From assembly GCF_009763255.1 (NCBI RefSeq), contig NZ_WSJB01000012.1, positions 279,578 through 343,577 of the forward strand: a stretch of 64,000 bases of DNA. Direction: 5' to 3'. Positions 1 through 8,276 of the stretch are shown here, one piece after another; the first letter of the stretch is position 1; each line of letters starts with the position of its first letter. Source of the stretch: Bordetella sp. 02P26C-1. GTDB taxonomy: Bacteria; Pseudomonadota; Gammaproteobacteria; Burkholderiales; Burkholderiaceae_B. The translations under genes were made by a program, and so were the position numbers. Under the pieces are notes generated by a model, which had not been told where the DNA came from, made no database searches, and worked only from the letters and a program-made list of their open reading frames with translations.

Positions 1-894
1 CTTCTGGAAGGCCGCATCATCTCGGCCCACGGCCGCCACTATGTGGTGGAATTCCCCGACGGCTCGCAACGTCACTGCTTCCCGCGCGGCAAAAAGGCCG
101 GGGCCGCGGTAGGCGACCGGGTACGCATCGCACCGCAGGGCCGCGATGAGGGCGCCATTGATGCAATCTTGCCCCGCACCAATCTATTGTTCCGGTCGGA
201 CGAAATGCGGACCAAGCAGTTCGCGGCCAATGTCGATCAACTATTGGTCGTCGTGGCCGTCGAGCCGACTTTTGCCGACGATCTGGTGGGACGCGCGTTG
301 GCCGGCGCGTGGAGCGCGGACATCGAGCCGATCATCATTCTGAACAAGGTGGATATCCAGAACGGTTTGGAAGCCGCGCGTGCACGACTGGCCGCCGTCC
401 GTGCGTTGGGTGTACCGGTCATTGAACTCAGCGCGTTGGATCGGGAAACGGTGCTCGCGGCACTCGGGCAGCGGTTGATCGGCAAGACCACGCTATTACT
501 GGGTCAAAGCGGCATGGGTAAATCAACGCTGCTCAATGCGCTGGTTCCGGACGCCGATGCGCCGACGCGGGAATACTCGTCCGCGCTGGACATGGGCCGG
601 CACACGACCACGAGCACGCGCCTGTATCATCTGCCGCCTCCGGGCGGGGACCTGATCGATTCGCCGGGATTCCAGGCCTTCGGGCTGCAGCATCTTTCCG
701 GGACCGACATCCTGCGTGGCTTTCCCGAATTCACGCAGCATATCGAGCGCTGCCGCTTCTATAACTGCACGCATCGCCGCGAGCCCGGCTGTGGGGTGGT
801 GGAAGCGTTACAAGCAGGAGAAATCGATCCGGGTCGCTATGCGCTTTATCAGCGCATCCTCGAAGAGAGCGAGGCGGCGCAGCAGCGGTATTGA
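1..894 (+). CDS. rsgA: Ribosome small-subunit-dependent GTPase A (5' partial)
   Basis: Circularly permuted GTPase that acts in late 30S subunit maturation. The reading frame is open from base 1 without a start codon, so the gene begins before the window; the first GTG at 43 lies inside the OB-fold and is unlikely to be the true start. In order the protein shows the end of the N-terminal OB domain, the G4 motif NKVD, the G5-like LSALD, the P-loop GQSGMGKST, the G3 motif DSPGF, and a C-terminal zinc knuckle (CRFYNCTHRREPGCG). This permuted order is diagnostic of the family. It ends at TGA 892-894 and is convergent with the Nudix gene, about 110 bases away. Confidence 0.96.
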   Translation, partial: LLEGRIISAHGRHYVVEFPDGSQRHCFPRGKKAGAAVGDRVRIAPQGRDEGAIDAILPRTNLLFRSDEMRTKQFAANVDQLLVVVAVEPTFADDLVGRALAGAWSADIEPIIILNKVDIQNGLEAARARLAAVRALGVPVIELSALDRETVLAALGQRLIGKTTLLLGQSGMGKSTLLNALVPDADAPTREYSSALDMGRHTTTSTRLYHLPPPGGDLIDSPGFQAFGLQHLSGTDILRGFPEFTQHIERCRFYNCTHRREPGCGVVEALQAGEIDPGRYALYQRILEESEAAQQRY

Positions 895-1003
895 TTAACA
901 GGCGTACATCGCGCACCGCTGCCCGCGCCCATTGCGCAGCATCGTGTGTGCGAAGCGTCACCGCCCTACTTCGGCGGCGGTCGATGACGCCTGCTACATA
1001 ATC

Positions 1004-1756
1004 TTAGGCAGCATCACTTTGCGCATGCCCTTCCCCGGCCACTAAGCCGTGGTGCAAGGCATGGTAGAGGTTGCGCAACATACCGGCCGTCGCCCCCCAG
1101 ATGAAATACTTTTGCCAAGGCATGGCGTAATAGCGCCGCTCGCGCCCATCTGGCAACGGCCCGCGATAAAGGCGATGATTCGCGGGGTTGGCAAGGAACG
1201 CCAAGGGCACTTCGAAAATCTCGGCGACTTCGAACACATCCGGGGCCAATGTGAACCCCGGCCGCACCAAGGACAGTACCGGCGTGATGGCAAAGCCGGT
1301 GGAAGTCAGATAGTCCGGCATCGTACCTAGTACGTCCACATACTCGGCGGCAAGGCCCGTCTCTTCCTGAGCCTCGCGCAAGGCCGTCGCAATGGGCGTG
1401 GCATCGTAGGTCTCCACGCGCCCGCCCGGAAAGCTGATCTGGCCCGCATGGTCGTACAAATGCGCAGTGCGCTGCGTCAACATCACGCTGACCCCTTCCG
1501 GGCGCACCACCAGGGGAACCAACACAGCCGCCATAACAGGCGGCCCCTCTCGGCCGGGATGACGATACTCGGTCGAACCCAGCGGGTCCTGTGGCCATGG
1601 TCCGTCCTGGCTCAAGACCTCGCGCAGCGACTCCGGCGTCAACAGGCGCTCCGGCACGGCGGTGAGCCCGATATCGGCGGGTTGCCAGGGCTGTGAGGCG
1701 GGATCAAACGGTACGGCCACGCGAGGGCGGCGAGGACGGGACGAAGGGTCAGGCAT
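1004..1756 (-). CDS. CoA pyrophosphatase-type Nudix hydrolase
   Basis: Likely hydrolyses CoA or related nucleoside diphosphate derivatives. The family hallmark upstream of the Nudix box is visible (LLTQR...LYDHAGQISFPGG), followed by the box itself, with ALREAQEETGL supplying the metal-binding glutamates; this arrangement matches the NudL/YeaB subgroup. About 250 residues. The same frame is open further upstream, but those codons run antiparallel through the rplS terminator and share DNA with rplS in another frame, so I place the start at the ATG ending at 1756, giving a protein that begins MPDPSSRPRRPR. It lies downstream of rplS on the same strand, separated from it by a terminator. Confidence 0.85.
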   Translation of the reverse strand: MPDPSSRPRRPRVAVPFDPASQPWQPADIGLTAVPERLLTPESLREVLSQDGPWPQDPLGSTEYRHPGREGPPVMAAVLVPLVVRPEGVSVMLTQRTAHLYDHAGQISFPGGRVETYDATPIATALREAQEETGLAAEYVDVLGTMPDYLTSTGFAITPVLSLVRPGFTLAPDVFEVAEIFEVPLAFLANPANHRLYRGPLPDGRERRYYAMPWQKYFIWGATAGMLRNLYHALHHGLVAGEGHAQSDAA

Positions 1757-1772
1757 ACCAGCTTTGAATAAT

Positions 1773-1801
1773 AAAAAAGGCACCTTGGTAGGTGCCTTTT
1801 T
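1773..1801 (-). terminator. Rho-independent terminator of rplS
   Basis: GGCACC (1779-1784) and GGTGCC (1791-1796) form a six-pair stem with a six-base loop. It is flanked by A6 on the left and T5 on the right, so it can act on either strand. It lies about 60 bases after the rplS stop and just before the Nudix start. Confidence 0.85.
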
Positions 1802-1862
1802 AACCCGAATCGCCGTAAAGCGTGGTGCAAGCCTGCCGAAGCAGGCATCACACCGGGTCCAA

Positions 1863-2243
1863 TCAAGCCGCTTTGGCTTTCTTGATGACCAGCTTTTCTT
1901 TGATGCGAGCGGATTTGCCCGAACGGTTGCGCAGGTAGTAGAGCTTTGCGCGACGGACGTCACCGCGACGCTTGACTTCGATGCCAGCGATTTGCGGGGA
2001 GTACAGTTGGAACGTACGCTCGACGGCTTCACCCGACGAGATCTTGCGCACGATGAAGGAAGAATTCAGACCGCGATTGCGCTTGGCGATCACGACGCCT
2101 TCGTAAGCCTGAACGCGTTTACGGGTGCCTTCAACGACGTTGACGCTGACCACCACGGTGTCGCCAGGGGCGAACTCGGGCATGGTCTTGTCGCCGGTCA
2201 GGCGGGCGATTTCTTCCTGTTCCAGGATAGCGATGAGGTTCAT
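1863..2243 (-). CDS. rplS: 50S ribosomal protein L19
   Basis: Ribosomal protein at the 30S-50S interface. The 126 residues begin [15 protein letters not shown] and contain the conserved L19 features [39 protein letters not shown], and the basic C-terminus with [14 protein letters not shown] lies upstream of the ATG at a normal distance. The usual neighbours rpsP-rimM-trmD are not upstream here; a divergent DMT transporter occupies that side. A terminator follows at 1773-1801. Confidence 0.97.
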   Translation of the reverse strand: MNLIAILEQEEIARLTGDKTMPEFAPGDTVVVSVNVVEGTRKRVQAYEGVVIAKRNRGLNSSFIVRKISSGEAVERTFQLYSPQIAGIEVKRRGDVRRAKLYYLRNRSGKSARIKEKLVIKKAKAA

Positions 2244-2476
2244 AAGAACTCCAAAATCATCATGCCTTGCGGTTTATTAGCGTGGATCCGTGGCGTGAGC
2301 CCGTACCCGATAAGCGAGACGCAAGCAGAGGATGAGGGTTGTGGTAAACCCAGCATTCTACATCAAATCAAGCATTTAGGCATATCAGCGGGCGGCTTTC
2401 CCCACGGACGGAGTTTTCGCAGTACGCTGTCCGGCTTCTTGTCACAAAACTGTCGTACGCAGCAGCCGCAGCATTC

Positions 2477-3349
2477 ATGTCTTACGCATCTCTGTTATTA
2501 GTCGTCTTGGCGGCCATGGCGCACGCCACCTGGAATCTGCTGGCAAAGCGCGCCGCCATGGTGGGGCCGGTTTTCGTGTTTGCTTACGGCATGTGTTCCG
2601 TATTGCTCTACGCGCCCTGGGTGCTATGGATCTTGATGACCGAGGGGATGGACTGGACCTGGCCAGTGGTGCTGTGCATCTTCGCCTCGGGACTGTTGCA
2701 CCTGGCCTACAGTCTATGCCTGCAGCGTGGCTACCAGGTGGCGGATCTGTCGGTGGTGTATCCGATCGCCCGGGGCACCGGGCCGCTGCTATCGACCATG
2801 GGTGCATTCATCCTGTTGCACGAGCCGGCCACTACCACCGGCATTATCGGCATGCTGTGCGTGGTCGGTGGAGTGCTGCTGATCGCCACGCAGGGCAGGC
2901 TCTCGCTATTTCGCCAGCCCCATGCCTGGGTCGGCGTACGCTGGGGCGTGCTGATCGGGCTCTTTATCGCGGCGTATACCGTCGTGGACGCTTATGGCGT
3001 CAAAGTGCTGCTGCTGATGCCCGTGCTGTTTGACTGGTTCACCTGTGCCACGCGCAGCGTCATCATGGCCCCCCATATCCTGAGCCGCCGGGCGCAAAAC
3101 TGGGAAGCCATGCGTGGCTACTGGGGTTTGGCGTGGATGGTGGGAATTTTGTCGCCGCTGGGCTACATCCTTGTGCTCTACGCATTGCGCAACGGCGCAC
3201 CGCTAAGCCTCGTCGCACCAGCGCGGGAAATGTCCATGATGCTGGGGACCCTGGCCGGGATGTTCCTGCTACGCGAAAAAGTTGGCGTTGGCCGATTGCT
3301 AGGCTGTTTGGCTATCCTGGCGGGCGTAATTTTGTTGGGATCGAGTTAA
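2477..3349 (+). CDS. EamA/DMT-family inner-membrane transporter
   Basis: Multispanning membrane protein of 290 residues with about ten hydrophobic segments, the usual topology of the drug/metabolite transporter superfamily with two EamA halves. The first half contains MAHATWNLLAKRAAM and the repeated GTLAGMFLLREKVG-like motif recurs near the end (GMLCVVGGVLLIATQGR versus GCLAILAGVILLGSS). The substrate cannot be read from sequence. It is transcribed divergently from rplS; the 233-base gap holds both promoters, which I could not place precisely. Confidence 0.85.
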   Translation: MSYASLLLVVLAAMAHATWNLLAKRAAMVGPVFVFAYGMCSVLLYAPWVLWILMTEGMDWTWPVVLCIFASGLLHLAYSLCLQRGYQVADLSVVYPIARGTGPLLSTMGAFILLHEPATTTGIIGMLCVVGGVLLIATQGRLSLFRQPHAWVGVRWGVLIGLFIAAYTVVDAYGVKVLLLMPVLFDWFTCATRSVIMAPHILSRRAQNWEAMRGYWGLAWMVGILSPLGYILVLYALRNGAPLSLVAPAREMSMMLGTLAGMFLLREKVGVGRLLGCLAILAGVILLGSS

Positions 3350-3366
3350 CTCAGCTAAGCGTCGCG

Positions 3367-3840
3367 TCAGAACCCAGCAGCCGCGCCCAGCCACATCAGC
3401 CCTGGAATCAACGCCCCCCACACGGCAACCAGCAGGATATCGACCACTTTCTGACGCAAGCTCAGCGCCGGCTGGCAGGCATAGGCCGTGCCGAGGGATT
3501 GGCTGTGTAATGCAAGACCTTCCAGGTGGATTGCCTCGGCCTTGGCGTGTCCGGCGACGTGCGCGTGACCCGTGGAGGCCGGCGCTGTGTGGACGGCCTC
3601 GCCTGTCGCCGGCGCATCTGATGTGGGTGCGCTGTCGGCTTGAGGAATCTCCAGGAGTTCCGGCGCAGTGGCGGGCGGCATGCATACCGAGTGGGCCCGA
3701 CCTCGCCCTGCAGAGAACGGCCAACGTGCCGGCCGGCGTAGCCCCGTGGCCACCATCTGTACCAGTCTGGCGGGCGCCCAGATGGACAGCCGCGATGGGA
3801 CGGTGAGATCGGAATCGGAAGTGAGCGTGGCAGTGGACAT
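3367..3840 (-). CDS. Hypothetical protein with C-terminal membrane anchor
   Basis: I do not recognise this 157-residue protein. The N-terminal half is basic and polar, the middle is Ala/Pro/Thr/His-rich and probably disordered, and the last 25 or so residues (from VVDILLVAVWGALIPGLMWL to the end) form one hydrophobic segment, so it looks tail-anchored. It starts only 12 bases after the stop of the radical SAM gene and has GGAG about eight bases before its ATG, so the two are almost certainly cotranscribed and both controlled by the LexA box at 5106-5133. Another reading frame overlaps on the same strand (3299-3724), but its arginine-rich composition looks like a shadow. Confidence 0.6.
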   Translation of the reverse strand: MSTATLTSDSDLTVPSRLSIWAPARLVQMVATGLRRPARWPFSAGRGRAHSVCMPPATAPELLEIPQADSAPTSDAPATGEAVHTAPASTGHAHVAGHAKAEAIHLEGLALHSQSLGTAYACQPALSLRQKVVDILLVAVWGALIPGLMWLGAAAGF

Positions 3841-3852
3841 GTGAGACTCCGG

Positions 3853-5103
3853 TTAAAACAGCGTTAACTGCGGGGAAGGCGACATCGGCGTAGCGCCGCG
3901 GGCGCGGCGTGAGTTGCCCGCTACCGAGGACGCTGCGGCCGCGCCTCCCAGGGCGGTGGCCGCCTCGGGGGCTTGAAACAAATGCGTGGCCAGTTGGGGC
4001 CGGGTGGTATTCAGAGCCAGCTTGCGCACGGCCAGGTTGAACCGTTGGCGCAGCAGATTGGCCCAGAGACCTGTGCCGCTCATACGCGTGCCGAACTGCG
4101 GATCATTCCGGCGGCCATTGCGCAGGTCTTCGATACGATGCAGGACGCGCTGAGCGCGGTCGGGGAAATGGGTGTGTAGCCATTGCTCGAACACCGCGCG
4201 GACTTCCCAAGGCAGGCGTATCACGGTGTAGCTGGCGTAGCAGGCCCCCGCTTGCGCGGATTCCTGAAGGATGCGCTCGAGTGACTCGTCGTTGATAAAC
4301 GGGATGACCGGGGCGACCAGAACGCCGACCGGGATCCCGGCATTGGCGAGAGTGCGCACCGCCTGGATACGCCGCCAAGGCGCGGAAGCGCGTGGCTCCA
4401 AGGTACGCGCCATGTCGCTATCCAGCGTGGTGATGCTGATGTAGACCGTCACCAGCCGCTGCTCAGCGAGCGCGCGCAACAGATCGAGATCACGCTCGAT
4501 CAGTGCATTCTTTGTCACGATCGTTGCCGGATGCCGGGTCTGCAGCAGCAGTTCCAGCACGCCGCGCGTCAGTTGCCACTGGCGCTCGATCGGTTGATAG
4601 ACGTCGGTCGCTGAGCCGATGTTGATCGGTGACACCCGGTAGCCCGGGCGCGCAAGTTCGGCGCGCAACACGTCCACCGCATTGGTCTTGGCTACCAGCT
4701 TGGTTTCGAAATCCAAGCCCGGGGAGTAGCCAAGATAAGCGTGCGTCGGCCGCGCATAGCAATAGACGCAGCCATGTTCGCACCCGCGATAGGTGTTGAC
4801 CGCCACATCGAAGGGAATATCCGGCGAATCGTTGCGCGATAAGAGCTTGCGCGCCTGCTCGGGTGCGACGGTCGTCTGGGGATTCGGTTGGAGCTCTACA
4901 GTTCTGGCCCCTGTCTCGCAGCCATGCGAGCCGCCGAGTAGCGCCGAATCCTGATCGCCGTGCCAGCCGTCGTCGGCCGGCTCGCGCTCCGTTTGCTCGA
5001 AGCGGTGGCGGACATTAGTAACCGCTCCCCGACCGCGCAAGGCGGCGGGGGCGGCAGCCGGGGACCCAGTACCGGCGGAGAAAACGACGTTGGTGCGTGC
5101 CAT
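3853..5103 (-). CDS. PA0069-type radical SAM protein (SplB-like)
   Basis: About 416 residues. The radical SAM cluster motif CEHGCVYCYARP is present (Cys108, Cys112, Cys115), followed by a TIM-barrel with INIGSATDVYQP and TIVTKNALIERDLDLL. The N-terminal signature LRGRGAVTN is typical of the PA0069 family, which is related to spore photoproduct lyase; the substrate is unknown. The ATG ending at 5103 is chosen because the family signature begins about 20 residues later and because a LexA box occupies the DNA just upstream; a start at 5139 would put the operator inside the gene. No Shine-Dalgarno sequence precedes this ATG. The next gene is 12 bases downstream. Confidence 0.88.
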   Translation of the reverse strand: MARTNVVFSAGTGSPAAAPAALRGRGAVTNVRHRFEQTEREPADDGWHGDQDSALLGGSHGCETGARTVELQPNPQTTVAPEQARKLLSRNDSPDIPFDVAVNTYRGCEHGCVYCYARPTHAYLGYSPGLDFETKLVAKTNAVDVLRAELARPGYRVSPINIGSATDVYQPIERQWQLTRGVLELLLQTRHPATIVTKNALIERDLDLLRALAEQRLVTVYISITTLDSDMARTLEPRASAPWRRIQAVRTLANAGIPVGVLVAPVIPFINDESLERILQESAQAGACYASYTVIRLPWEVRAVFEQWLHTHFPDRAQRVLHRIEDLRNGRRNDPQFGTRMSGTGLWANLLRQRFNLAVRKLALNTTRPQLATHLFQAPEAATALGGAAAASSVAGNSRRARGATPMSPSPQLTLF

Positions 5104-5105
5104 GG

Positions 5106-5133
5106 AAAGTACTGTACATAAATACAGTACTTT
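5106..5133 (-). promoter_or_regulatory. LexA (SOS) box overlapping a probable promoter
   Basis: An 11-base inverted repeat, AAAGTACTGTA and TACAGTACTTT with a six-base spacer. Its core at 5110-5129, TACTGTACATAAATACAGTA, matches the gammaproteobacterial LexA pattern CTGT-N8-ACAG exactly. On the minus strand, TTGCCG, 17 bases, then TACAGT makes a plausible promoter whose -10 lies inside the box, so LexA would block polymerase directly. The expected transcription start falls at or next to the ATG at 5103. Confidence 0.8.
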
Positions 5134-5286
5134 CGGCAAGCCCCAAGTTCGCTCGTTGAGCGAAATGTCACTTTACTCCAAGCCAGGCCGCCACGGCGCG
5201 TCCGATTTGCGCGCCCCTAGGAGGAGTTGGGGAAAGCGATAATGTGCCCCGCCCTCGCAGAAAAACAACAGTGGAGCACAGCGCAT

Positions 5287-6585
5287 TTATCGCAACATGC
5301 CGGCCGCTGCGGTTTGATGCGTGGCCGCATCGATCAGAATAAAAGCGCCGGTGGCCGGCAAGTCCGCGTAGGCGTCGACCGCCAAGGCCTCCCGCGTCGA
5401 GAATGTGATGCGGCCGATGTCATTCATACTCAGGGACTCCCCGCCGCTTGGCACCTCCTGCAGCTCGTGGATGTCACGCCGCGTCAGCACCTCGCGCACT
5501 TTAGCGGAGGTGAGTCGCGTGCCTTGCTTGAGCAAGTACTTGCGAGCGGGATTGAGCGCCTGGGCATCCAGCCAGCAGACCTCGGCCTCGAAATCGCGTC
5601 CGACGCGCGCGGGAGCGGCGACGTGCGACAGCACATCGCCGCGCGAGACGTCCACGTCTCGGTCGAGCACGACAGTCACGGAATCGCCCGCCACCGCGAC
5701 ATCGACTTCCCGGTCGAAGGACAAAACAGACTTCACGCGCGCCGTCACGCCCGAGGGCTGCACCACCACCTCGTCTCCGGGACGCAACTCGCCGCTGGCA
5801 ATACGCCCCGCATACCCACGAAAATCATCGACGCGGGCCCCACCATGACGCAGCACCCATTGCACCGGGAAACGCAAAGGCTGCTCGACGGGAGCGGCGT
5901 CCACACCTAGTTGCTCCAGCAACATCAGCAGTGGTGGGCCGTCATACCAAGGCGTATGCGCTGAGCGATTCACGACGTTATCGCCTTCCAACGCCGAGAT
6001 GGGCATGACGTGATACTGCTCAATCTGCAGTCGGGCCGCGAGATCGGCGTAGGCCGCGCGAATCCGCTCGAACACAGTCTGATCCCAGCCGATCAAATCC
6101 ATCTTGTTGACCGCGACCACGATGTGTCGGATACCGAGCAGATGCGCAATCGTGCTGTGCCGCTTGGTCTGCGTCAGCAGCTGTCCATCGGTAACCCGGG
6201 TCGCATCGATCAGAATGATGGCGGCATCGGCCGTGGAAGCCCCCGTGACCATATTGCGCGTGTACTGTTCGTGTCCGGGTGCGTCCGCAACGATGAACTT
6301 ACGCAACGGGGTCGAGAAATAGCGATATGCCACATCGATGGTGATGCCTTGTTCGCGTTCGGCTTCCAGGCCGTCCGTCAGCAAGGCGAAGTCGATGCCA
6401 TCGCCGGCGACACGCTTGTATTTGGCCCGCGAGATCGCATCGAGCTGATCGGCGAACACGCCCTTGCTGTCATACAGCAGCCGCCCGATCAGCGTGGATT
6501 TACCGTCATCTACCGAGCCCGCAGTGATCAGGCGCAATACACCATGGTCGGCGGCGGGCAGAAAAGAGTCATTCACAGCGTTCAT
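5287..6585 (-). CDS. cysN: Sulfate adenylyltransferase subunit 1 (GTPase)
   Basis: Regulatory GTPase subunit of ATP sulfurylase, which with CysD makes APS from sulfate and ATP. The EF-Tu-like G domain shows GSVDDGKST (P-loop), DAPGHEQYTRNM (G3) and NKMDLI (G4), followed by two beta-barrel domains. At 432 residues it ends after the barrels, so no APS kinase domain (as in CysNC fusions) is attached. It is the last gene of the cys operon, with 19 bases separating it from cysD upstream. Confidence 0.96.
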   Translation of the reverse strand: MNAVNDSFLPAADHGVLRLITAGSVDDGKSTLIGRLLYDSKGVFADQLDAISRAKYKRVAGDGIDFALLTDGLEAEREQGITIDVAYRYFSTPLRKFIVADAPGHEQYTRNMVTGASTADAAIILIDATRVTDGQLLTQTKRHSTIAHLLGIRHIVVAVNKMDLIGWDQTVFERIRAAYADLAARLQIEQYHVMPISALEGDNVVNRSAHTPWYDGPPLLMLLEQLGVDAAPVEQPLRFPVQWVLRHGGARVDDFRGYAGRIASGELRPGDEVVVQPSGVTARVKSVLSFDREVDVAVAGDSVTVVLDRDVDVSRGDVLSHVAAPARVGRDFEAEVCWLDAQALNPARKYLLKQGTRLTSAKVREVLTRRDIHELQEVPSGGESLSMNDIGRITFSTREALAVDAYADLPATGAFILIDAATHQTAAAGMLR

Positions 6586-6604
6586 GTCGTTATCCGCTTA
6601 CCAG

Positions 6605-7513
6605 TTAAAAATAGCCTTCTTTCTTGCGCCGCTCCATGGACGCCTCGGAAGTCTGATCGTCCATACGGGTCGCGCCACGCTCGGTGATGTCGGTCACGGC
6701 GGTTTCGGCGATGATGGCTAAGGGGTCGGCTGCTTCTGATGCCACGGGGCAGGTGCACGAGATATCGCCCACGGTGCGAAAACGCACCGACAAGTTTTCG
6801 ACCTGTTCACCGTCGCGTGGCGGGGTCAATGGCGTCACGGGTACCAGCAGACCCTTGCGCCGCACGACATCACGCCGATGGCTGTAGTAGATGGATGGCA
6901 GTCTCAACGCCTCGCGATGGATGTACTGCCATACGTCCAGCTCGGTCCAGTTAGAGATCGGAAACACGCGCATGTTTTCGCCTGGATGCACGCGGGTGTT
7001 AAACAGATTCCAGAGTTCGGGGCGTTGCGCTTTCGGGTCCCACTGACCGAATGCGTCGCGGAAAGAGAAAATGCGCTCCTTGGCGCGTGCTTTTTCCTCA
7101 TCGCGCCTGGCGCCACCGATACAAGCGTCGAAGCCGAATTCTTCGATCGCTTCGAGCAGCGTGACGGCTTGCGCGGCGTTACGCGAATCGTTTTCCTGAC
7201 GCAGCACCACACTGCCGCGTCGAATCGAGTCTTCGACACTGCGCACGATCAACTGCTCGCCCAGTTCGGCGGCACGCTCGTCGCGAAACGCGATCACCTC
7301 ATCGAAGTTATGACCCGTGTCGATATGCATGAGAGGAAACGGAAATGGCCCCGGACGAAAGGCTTTCTCAGCGAGCCTCAACAGCACGACCGAATCCTTG
7401 CCGCCCGAGAACAGCAATACCGGCCGTGCGCATTCGGCCGCCACTTCGCGCAAGATGGTGATCGCTTCGGATTCCAGCCAGTCGAGATGGCTACGATGAA
7501 CAACGACGGACAT
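6605..7513 (-). CDS. cysD: Sulfate adenylyltransferase subunit 2
   Basis: Catalytic ATP-pyrophosphatase subunit of ATP sulfurylase, 302 residues. The PP-loop LLFSGGKDSVVLL is near residue 35, followed by HIDTGHNFDEVI and GGARRDEEKARAKERIFSFR, both characteristic of CysD, and the conserved C-terminal end ERRKKEGYF. It sits between cysH (10-base gap) and cysN (19-base gap) on the same strand, consistent with a stoichiometric CysDN complex. Confidence 0.97.
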   Translation of the reverse strand: MSVVVHRSHLDWLESEAITILREVAAECARPVLLFSGGKDSVVLLRLAEKAFRPGPFPFPLMHIDTGHNFDEVIAFRDERAAELGEQLIVRSVEDSIRRGSVVLRQENDSRNAAQAVTLLEAIEEFGFDACIGGARRDEEKARAKERIFSFRDAFGQWDPKAQRPELWNLFNTRVHPGENMRVFPISNWTELDVWQYIHREALRLPSIYYSHRRDVVRRKGLLVPVTPLTPPRDGEQVENLSVRFRTVGDISCTCPVASEAADPLAIIAETAVTDITERGATRMDDQTSEASMERRKKEGYF

Positions 7514-7523
7514 AATTTTCCTC

Positions 7524-8276
7524 TCAGACAGATGTTGCTTTGTACGGCGCGGCAGTCACCGGGATGACGCGGTTGCCAGCGTGCAGGCCGCACTCTTTCG
7601 CGTCGGAGCTTTCCCACCACCACCGCCCTGCCCTGACGTCCTCACCGGGACGGATAGCACGCGTACAGGGCTCGCAACCGATCGAGGGATAGGCTTGATC
7701 GTGCAAGGAGTTATAGGGAATGCCCAGCGCGCGGATGACATGCCAGACATCGTCCTGGCTCCAGGATGCCAGCGGATTGAATTTATAGAGCCCGAAGACC
7801 GGGTCTTGCTCTTGCTCGGCAAGCGTGCCGCGCGTGGCAGCTTGCTCGCGGCGCTGGCCGGTGATCCATGCGCGACGCCCCGCGAGCGCACGCTTGAGGG
7901 GGTCGACTTTGCGGATCTGGCAACAGGCCTTGCGCAGTTCCAGACTTTCGTAGAACGCATGGGCCCCATGTATCCGCACATAAGCATGCACGGCGTCCTC
8001 GTCGGGCCGATATACGGTTAACTCGCGGCCGTAATGCTGGCGCACTGTGTCCAGCATATCCAAGGTCTCGCGATGCAAGCGCCCGGTATCCAATGTGAAT
8101 ACTTCGAGCGCCAAGCCCGAGTCATAAATGGCATGCGTCAATACCATGTCCTCGGCCGCCAGCGATGAGGCGAGCGCGGCATCGGGATAGCGGTGCACAA
8201 TGTCGGCCAGGGTCTGTTGCAATGCTTGCCAGCGCTGGGCGACGGCGGGTTGTAGATTGGAGTTTGTCATCGTCAT
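7524..8276 (-). CDS. cysH: Assimilatory adenylyl-sulfate (APS) reductase
   Basis: Reduces activated sulfate to sulfite using thioredoxin. The 250-residue protein has the PP-loop-like segment [15 protein letters not shown], the LDTGRL motif and two cysteine pairs, KACCQIRK and GCEPCTRA. Those pairs bind a [4Fe-4S] cluster in APS reductases and are absent from E. coli-type PAPS reductases, so APS is the likely substrate. The C-terminal catalytic element reads KECGLH. Its ATG overlaps the cysA stop by four bases, so translation is coupled. Confidence 0.92.
   Translation of the reverse strand: MTMTNSNLQPAVAQRWQALQQTLADIVHRYPDAALASSLAAEDMVLTHAIYDSGLALEVFTLDTGRLHRETLDMLDTVRQHYGRELTVYRPDEDAVHAYVRIHGAHAFYESLELRKACCQIRKVDPLKRALAGRRAWITGQRREQAATRGTLAEQEQDPVFGLYKFNPLASWSQDDVWHVIRALGIPYNSLHDQAYPSIGCEPCTRAIRPGEDVRAGRWWWESSDAKECGLHAGNRVIPVTAAPYKATSV

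Noticed and set aside
955..989. Dyad between convergent rsgA and the Nudix gene
   Set aside because: GCGTCACCGCC and GGCGG...TGACGC can pair, but unevenly and without a T-run; too weak to call.
1757..2032. N-terminal extension of the Nudix gene into rplS
   Set aside because: The extra codons overlap rplS in another frame and contain basic low-complexity sequence; the terminator also lies within.
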